Positions 56,459 through 64,000 of a stretch of DNA of 64,000 nucleotides are shown here, piece by piece. The first letter of the stretch is position 1, and the number at the start of each line of letters is the position of its first letter. Under the pieces are notes generated by a model. It was not told the origin of the DNA. It saw nothing but the letters and a program-made list of their open reading frames with translations, and searched no databases. This DNA comes from Scleromatobacter humisilvae (lineage in GTDB: Bacteria > Pseudomonadota > Gammaproteobacteria > Burkholderiales > Burkholderiaceae_C). The position numbers were made by a program, and so were the translations under genes. The stretch spans positions 124,001 to 188,000 of the forward strand of contig NZ_JAJLJH010000002.1 in NCBI RefSeq assembly GCF_023231945.1. Reading direction: 5' to 3'.

Positions 56459-57572
56459 CGATATCTCACCAGCCACGCGAACGCCGACATCGACATCAGC
56501 AGGTAGACCACGCTGGGCACCGAGGCCGCGACCCACGGCGTCCATTCGTGCAGCAGCCCGAGGTGGCCGACGACGTTGTTCAGCAGCACGAAGCTGATGC
56601 CCAGCATGATGCCGCCGAACACCTTGACGCTGACGCCGCCCGCGCGCGCATGCAGGTACGCGAAGGGCAGCGCGAGCGCCACCATCACCAGGCACGCGAA
56701 CGGGTGCAGGACGCGCTTCCAGAACAGGATGCGGTAGTTCTGCGTCGACTGCTCCTGTTCGGCCAGGTGCGTGCTGTAGCGCCACAGCGCGAGCGCGCCC
56801 ATGCTCTGCGCGGGCAGCAGCGCGGCCGCGGCGACGGACGCGTTGAGGCGGGTCGGCCATGCCATCTGCGGCAGCGTCTTCGTCTCGACATGCGGTTCGC
56901 CGGCGGCGCTGCGCGCGATCCAGCTGGTCTCGGTGACGTCCTGCAGCGTCCACTCGGAGACGGAGCGCGCGCGCGGCACGATCGCGTGCTCGGCGACGAG
57001 GCTGCGCACCTCGCGGCCGCTCGGGTCCATCTCGTAGATGCGCACGCCCGTCAGCTCGCCGTCCTTGCCGACGCCGCGCACGTTGACGGTGATGCTGAGC
57101 TCGCCGTCGGGGTCGGCGCGGCGCTCCTTGAGCCACGCGCCGGTGCGCCCGATCGCCAGGCCCATGCCGAAGCGCGCCTTCAGGAAGCCGGCGGCCTGCT
57201 CGCTGTGCGGCGTCACGTACTCGCCGAGGCTGAACGTGAGCACCGCGAACAGCAGCCCGACCACGCCCAGCAGGCTCAGCGCGCGGCCGGGGCCGAGGCC
57301 CGCAGTGCGCAGGATCGTGAACTCCGACGACTGCGCCAGCCGCGCCATCGAGTAGATCGTGCCGATCAGCACCGCGATGGGGAACAGCTCGTAGACGTGG
57401 CCCGGCTGCTCCAGCAGCACCGCGAGCGCGGCGGCGGCCATCGAGTAGCCGTTGCGGCCGACGCGGCTCATCTCGTCGACGAAGTCGATGAAGAAGAACA
57501 GCGCGATGAAGAAGATGGTCACGAAGAACACCGACCACAGCACGTCGCGGTAGAGAAGGTTGCGGACGGTCT

Positions 57573-57576
<4 letters not shown>
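56455..57576 (-). CDS. lptG: LPS export permease LptG
   Basis: A 373-residue inner-membrane half of the LptB2FG transporter moving LPS towards the outer membrane. Six transmembrane helices (three near the N-terminus, three near the C-terminus) flank a periplasmic beta-jellyroll-type domain (residues about 130-270). Family features: the FFFIDFVDEMSRVGR segment and SEFTILRTAGLGP. It begins within the 3' end of lptF (overlap 4 bp) and its end overlaps cbiX. Confidence 0.93.
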
Positions 57577-60164
<2,588 letters not shown>

Positions 60165-60168
60165 GGCC

Positions 60169-60615
60169 TTGACCGACGTCGCCTTCCACACCGGCATCGC
60201 GAATCCGCTGGATTACGCGTGCCGGCTGCTGCGCAAGGCCTATCGATCGGGCGCGAGGGTCGCGGTGCATGGCGAGCCGGCCCTGCTGGATCGCCTCGAC
60301 CAGGCGCTGTGGACCTTCGAGTCGCTCGAGTTCGTGCCGCACGTGATGCTGCCGCGGGACGGCGCCGACGCGGGGCGTCTCGCGCTGTCGCCGATCGTGC
60401 TGGTCAAGGGCGCGGCGACGGCGCCGGCGCAATGTCGCATCGGCGTCACGCTGGCGGGCCATCCGGTGGCGGACGTGGGCGTGTTCGATCGGCTGATCGC
60501 GATCGTCGGGCTCGATCCCGAGCATCGCGAGGCGGGGCGCCAGCGCTGGCGCGAGTACGAGCGCGCGGGCCACGCGGTGAGCCACGTCGCGAAGCCGGCG
60601 AGCGGCGAGGGCTGA
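60169..60615 (+). CDS. holC: DNA polymerase III chi subunit
   Basis: A 148-residue chi subunit linking the clamp loader to SSB. The N-terminal VAFHTGIANPLDYACRLLRKAYRSGARVAV and ALWTFESLEFVPHV motifs are characteristic. It starts at TTG 60169, four bases after the pepA stop, with AAGG just upstream; no ATG fits. Confidence 0.88.
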   Translation: MTDVAFHTGIANPLDYACRLLRKAYRSGARVAVHGEPALLDRLDQALWTFESLEFVPHVMLPRDGADAGRLALSPIVLVKGAATAPAQCRIGVTLAGHPVADVGVFDRLIAIVGLDPEHREAGRQRWREYERAGHAVSHVAKPASGEG

Positions 60616-60666
60616 GGCGCACAATCGGTGAAATGGTTCACGCGTCGATTTCGTCGCGCCAATGAA

Positions 60667-60690
60667 AACGCCCGGCCGAAGCCGGGCGTT
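60667..60690 (-). terminator. Rho-independent terminator of the small exported protein gene
   Basis: A perfect 10-bp stem AACGCCCGGC / GCCGGGCGTT. Read on the minus strand the loop is TTCG (a stable UUCG tetraloop) and the stem runs into TTTTC, right after the stop of the gene at 60742. On the plus strand it also follows holC and could serve as a weak terminator there. Confidence 0.75.
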
Positions 60691-60741
60691 CTCTCATCTC
60701 GAACCGCGCCGGCGAGCCGGTGCGGTCCAGAGAAGTTCGAA

Positions 60742-60906
60742 TTACTTCGAAGCAGCGGCCGAAGCGGCGTCAGCCTTCTTCGCAGCCTTCTTCTCGGCCT
60801 TGACGGCCTTCTTGGCGGGGGCCGAAGCCGGAGCCGAAGCGGCGTCGGCAGCGAAGGCGCCAACGGCGAAGGTGGAGACGATCAGGGCGGCCAGGAGCTT
60901 GGTCAT
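60742..60906 (-). CDS. Small Lys/Ala-rich exported protein (54 aa)
   Basis: The 54-residue frame starts MTKLLAALIVSTFAVGAFA, a clear signal peptide, followed by an Ala/Ser/Lys low-complexity mature part (about 34 residues) with AAKKADAAS-type repeats. An AAGG site lies upstream of the ATG and a strong UUCG terminator follows, so it forms a complete single-gene transcription unit. Similar short Lys/Ala-rich exported proteins are common in Burkholderiales as I recall; function unknown. Divergent from icd. Confidence 0.75.
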   Translation of the reverse strand: MTKLLAALIVSTFAVGAFAADAASAPASAPAKKAVKAEKKAAKKADAASAAASK

Positions 60907-60985
60907 TTTAAGGTACCTTAGATAAGTTGAAGTTGCTTGCCCGTCAGGGCGTAGCAGCCCTCAAACGCATCGCCTTGTCGAGCGG

Positions 60986-61015
60986 TTGACAGTTTTTTGT
61001 GAACTAGAATTTATT
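60986..61015 (+). promoter_or_regulatory. Possible sigma-70 promoter of icd
   Basis: A consensus TTGACA at 60986-60991 is followed 17-18 bases later by an A/T-rich TTTATT-like -10 region (61009-61015). It lies about 60 bases before the icd ATG in a locally A/T-rich stretch. The -10 match is weak. Confidence 0.35.
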
Positions 61016-61072
61016 TTTTGCCGGGCCCTCCTTCGGTGCACCCGGCGCCAGAACAACCTGGAGCAAGAGTCA

Positions 61073-62326
<1,254 letters not shown>

Positions 62327-62330
62327 CGAT

Positions 62331-62909
62331 TCAGTCCGTCCGGCCCGAGGGCCGGCGGCCGATGCGGATCCTGACGGGCCTCGCCCGCTTCAGGGGACTG
62401 ATCTCGACCACGAGGGCGGCGCGCTTCCAGTGAGCCCGTTCGAACGCGCGCCATGACGGCTTGTTGGAGTGCCAGATGCGCGCGAACAGTTGCCGGAAGC
62501 CCTGGTCGAACATGGCCCGGGACGACCAGCCGATGAGGTCGCCGGCGATGCCGCGCCCGCGCATCTCCGGCAGCGTCACGAGCTGCACCAGCTTGGCCTC
62601 GTCGTCCGCCAGCGGCCAGAAGTTGCGCCGCCGGTAGCGGTCGCCGGCCCAGTAGAAGCAGAGCCCGACGACCCGGGCACCGTCCCGGCACGCGAAGGCC
62701 CAGGCGCCGGCCCCGACATACTCGATCTGGGACTGGATCAGCGGATCCACGCTGGCCCGCGCGCTGGCCTCGTCGACGAATTCGAAGGAGAACTTGCCAT
62801 GCCCGGGGGGCGCCGGCGCCGGGGCCGCGTCCTTGTCGAGGCGATAGACGAAGTAGATGGCGTAATCCCCGAGCAGGGCGCGGGCCGCGGTCTTGAGGAG
62901 GGCGTTCAT
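62331..62909 (-). CDS. GNAT-family N-acetyltransferase
   Basis: A 192-residue acetyltransferase-fold protein. The acetyl-CoA binding segment is AKLVQLVTLPEMRGRGIAGDLIGWSSRAMFD (RGRGIAGDL loop), with FSFEFVDEASARASVDPL upstream. ATG 62909 is the best start. The FemAB-like acyltransferase gene lies 17 bases upstream, so both are probably one transcript. Confidence 0.82.
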   Translation of the reverse strand: MNALLKTAARALLGDYAIYFVYRLDKDAAPAPAPPGHGKFSFEFVDEASARASVDPLIQSQIEYVGAGAWAFACRDGARVVGLCFYWAGDRYRRRNFWPLADDEAKLVQLVTLPEMRGRGIAGDLIGWSSRAMFDQGFRQLFARIWHSNKPSWRAFERAHWKRAALVVEISPLKRARPVRIRIGRRPSGRTD

Positions 62910-62925
62910 GGCGTCGTGGCGAGGG

Positions 62926-63870
62926 TCATTGGGCGCCACCGAAGCGCAGCCTGCGCTTGATCCAGTCCTTGAGACCCAGGGCCTGCAGGGAATCGCCCAG
63001 CCATTTCGAGAAGCGGCCCATCCACCAGTGGCTGCGCAGAAGAATGATGTTGGGCAGGGTGCGCCTGACGAAGATCACGTTGGCGCAGCGCAGTTCATGG
63101 GTCGCGAACAGGCGCTTGTGGTCGGACTGGCCCTCGGTGAAGTCGAAGAACTTGAAGATCGATTCCTCGAACATCTGCTGCACCGCCAGCCATTGCAGCA
63201 CCGTGCCGACCGAATGCTGCATGTAGGCCGGGTCGTAGCCGAGGTACGCATAGACCAGCGTGCCGAAATGCACGGGGCAGTAGAGGTACGACACGGCGCG
63301 CTCGCGGTCGAAGAGCACGTAGCCGCGCACCTGGCCCGCGGCGGCGAGGCTCTCCATCTCGCTCATGAACTCCTGGGTGTCCGGAATGCCGGCGTCCAGG
63401 AGCTTTTCCTGGTAGGTCTTGCGCGAGACCTCGCGCGCGTGGCGATGGAAGTCGCGCATCTCCGCCGGCGACGCGAAGGTCTTCCAGTCGATCTGGCCGC
63501 CGCAGTGTTCGGCGTACTTGCGGAGCTTGCGCTTGATGGTCGCGCGGGTCTTCGACGAGAACTTGTTCTGGTACTCGTCGAACGACGTCCGCAGGTCGAT
63601 GTAGCAATGCCGGTACTGCAGGGGGACGTAGCGCAGGAAGCCGTCGATGGCGCGCAGCGTCGGAAGTTCGCCGGCGACGGGCAGGGCGCGGATCATGAAG
63701 CCCTGGCTGCCGCGCTCCAGGGGATCGCCGGGCCGGGCAGGGGACTCGACGGCCCGGGTCTCGTCGCTCAGGCGGTCGGATCGCGTCTGCATCGACAACG
63801 CAACGCTGAACAGCGTCAGGTCACCGAGCTGGAACTTGAGCGGAACCCGATTGAGCTGCCAGCTGCTCAC
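62926..63870 (-). CDS. GNAT/FemAB-like acyltransferase
   Basis: A 314-residue protein resembling the acetyltransferase_6 (CelD/FemAB-like) group: KFSSKTRATIKRKLRKYAEHCGG, EVSRKTYQEKLLDAG and the final ASYLYCPVHFGTLVYAYLGYDPAYMQHSVGTVLQW-type fold region. Such proteins often occur in exopolysaccharide gene clusters. It starts at GTG 63870, overlapping the stop of the next upstream gene by two bases. The end is basic (KDWIKRRLRFG). Confidence 0.78.
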   Translation of the reverse strand: MSSWQLNRVPLKFQLGDLTLFSVALSMQTRSDRLSDETRAVESPARPGDPLERGSQGFMIRALPVAGELPTLRAIDGFLRYVPLQYRHCYIDLRTSFDEYQNKFSSKTRATIKRKLRKYAEHCGGQIDWKTFASPAEMRDFHRHAREVSRKTYQEKLLDAGIPDTQEFMSEMESLAAAGQVRGYVLFDRERAVSYLYCPVHFGTLVYAYLGYDPAYMQHSVGTVLQWLAVQQMFEESIFKFFDFTEGQSDHKRLFATHELRCANVIFVRRTLPNIILLRSHWWMGRFSKWLGDSLQALGLKDWIKRRLRFGGAQ

Positions 63871-64000
63871 GTGGTCGCCCTTCGCCTGAACTGCTCGAAC
63901 ATCCTGCCGGCGGTCTTCCAGATCGGCGAGGCGAGCGGCGCCGGCTGGCGCGCCACCGGCGTCGCGAGCAGGCCGTCGAATCCGCGCACGCGGAACGAAT
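63867..64000 (-). CDS. Partial gene running out of the window
   Basis: Only the C-terminal 43 or so codons are visible, ending RMFEQFRRRATT and TGA at 63867-63869. The stop overlaps the start of the acyltransferase gene, so the two are probably translationally coupled. The fragment is too short to name; an exopolysaccharide-related enzyme would fit the context. Confidence 0.5.
   Translation of the reverse strand, partial: SFRVRGFDGLLATPVARQPAPLASPIWKTAGRMFEQFRRRATT

Overview
The window reads as chromosomal DNA of a GC-rich beta-proteobacterium, most likely order Burkholderiales (Rubrivivax/Roseateles/Leptothrix-like). This rests on the strong G/C bias at third codon positions, the gene neighbourhoods (alaA-hom-thrC, moeA-moaD-moaE, lptF/lptG beside pepA-holC, nadA-nadC) and a PEP-CTERM protein. 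No phage, transposase, integrase, CRISPR array or restriction system was seen.

Layout. 0-4 kb: alaA (end only), a DUF1176 protein, hom and thrC, an aspartate-family amino acid operon. 4-11 kb: secreted alpha/beta hydrolase, PEP-CTERM protein, gamma-glutamyltranspeptidase, a GST-fold protein and the tail-specific protease prc. 11.1-13.1 kb: a tightly overlapping three-gene unit of unknown envelope proteins. 13.5-15.6 kb: moeA-moaD-moaE. 15.65-15.99 kb: an exact 21-bp-period tandem array that reads as a degenerate heptapeptide. 16.3-18.3 kb: an OppA-like binding protein and two very small membrane proteins. 18.6-27.2 kb: an accessory-looking block with more A/T in places. It holds two related secreted proteins sharing the C-terminus GDPKIVNN, a cyclase-domain/STAND-ATPase/TPR regulator, a lipoprotein, a CRP-type regulator with a CRP-like operator just downstream, and two further secreted proteins. 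27.3-32.2 kb: crcB, flavin reductase, clpB with a sigma-32-like promoter. 32.6-40.2 kb: nadB, a lipoprotein beta-propeller, a ComFB-like protein, nadC and nadA. 40.4-46.9 kb: an acetolactate-synthase-like enzyme, an S4 protein, tRNA-Pro, cobQ plus a DUF71 ATPase, tRNA-Arg and a GST. 46.9-51.6 kb: acyl-CoA dehydrogenase, its kinase-like partner, an FNR-type regulator, a phosphatase and an enoyl-CoA hydratase, a fatty-acid/acyl-CoA region. 51.8-60.6 kb: FimV-like protein, methionine-type aminotransferase, cysB, cbiX, lptG, lptF, pepA, holC. 60.7-64 kb: a tiny Lys/Ala-rich exported protein, icd, and two acyltransferases that run off the window.

How genes work together. Several units are held together by 1-11 bp overlaps (moeA/moaD; 11153-13136; cobQ/DUF71; aminotransferase/cysB/cbiX/lptG/lptF; acyl-CoA dehydrogenase/kinase 1 bp apart), suggesting translational coupling. 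NAD synthesis is split: nadB lies at 32.6 kb on the plus strand, nadA-nadC at 37-39 kb on the minus strand. The most likely undescribed biology is the 18.6-27.2 kb block, where a class III cyclase-like STAND protein, a CRP-type regulator and a matching TGTGA-N6-TCACT site lie among uncharacterised exported proteins. The 21-bp heptad array is the most unusual piece of sequence structure.
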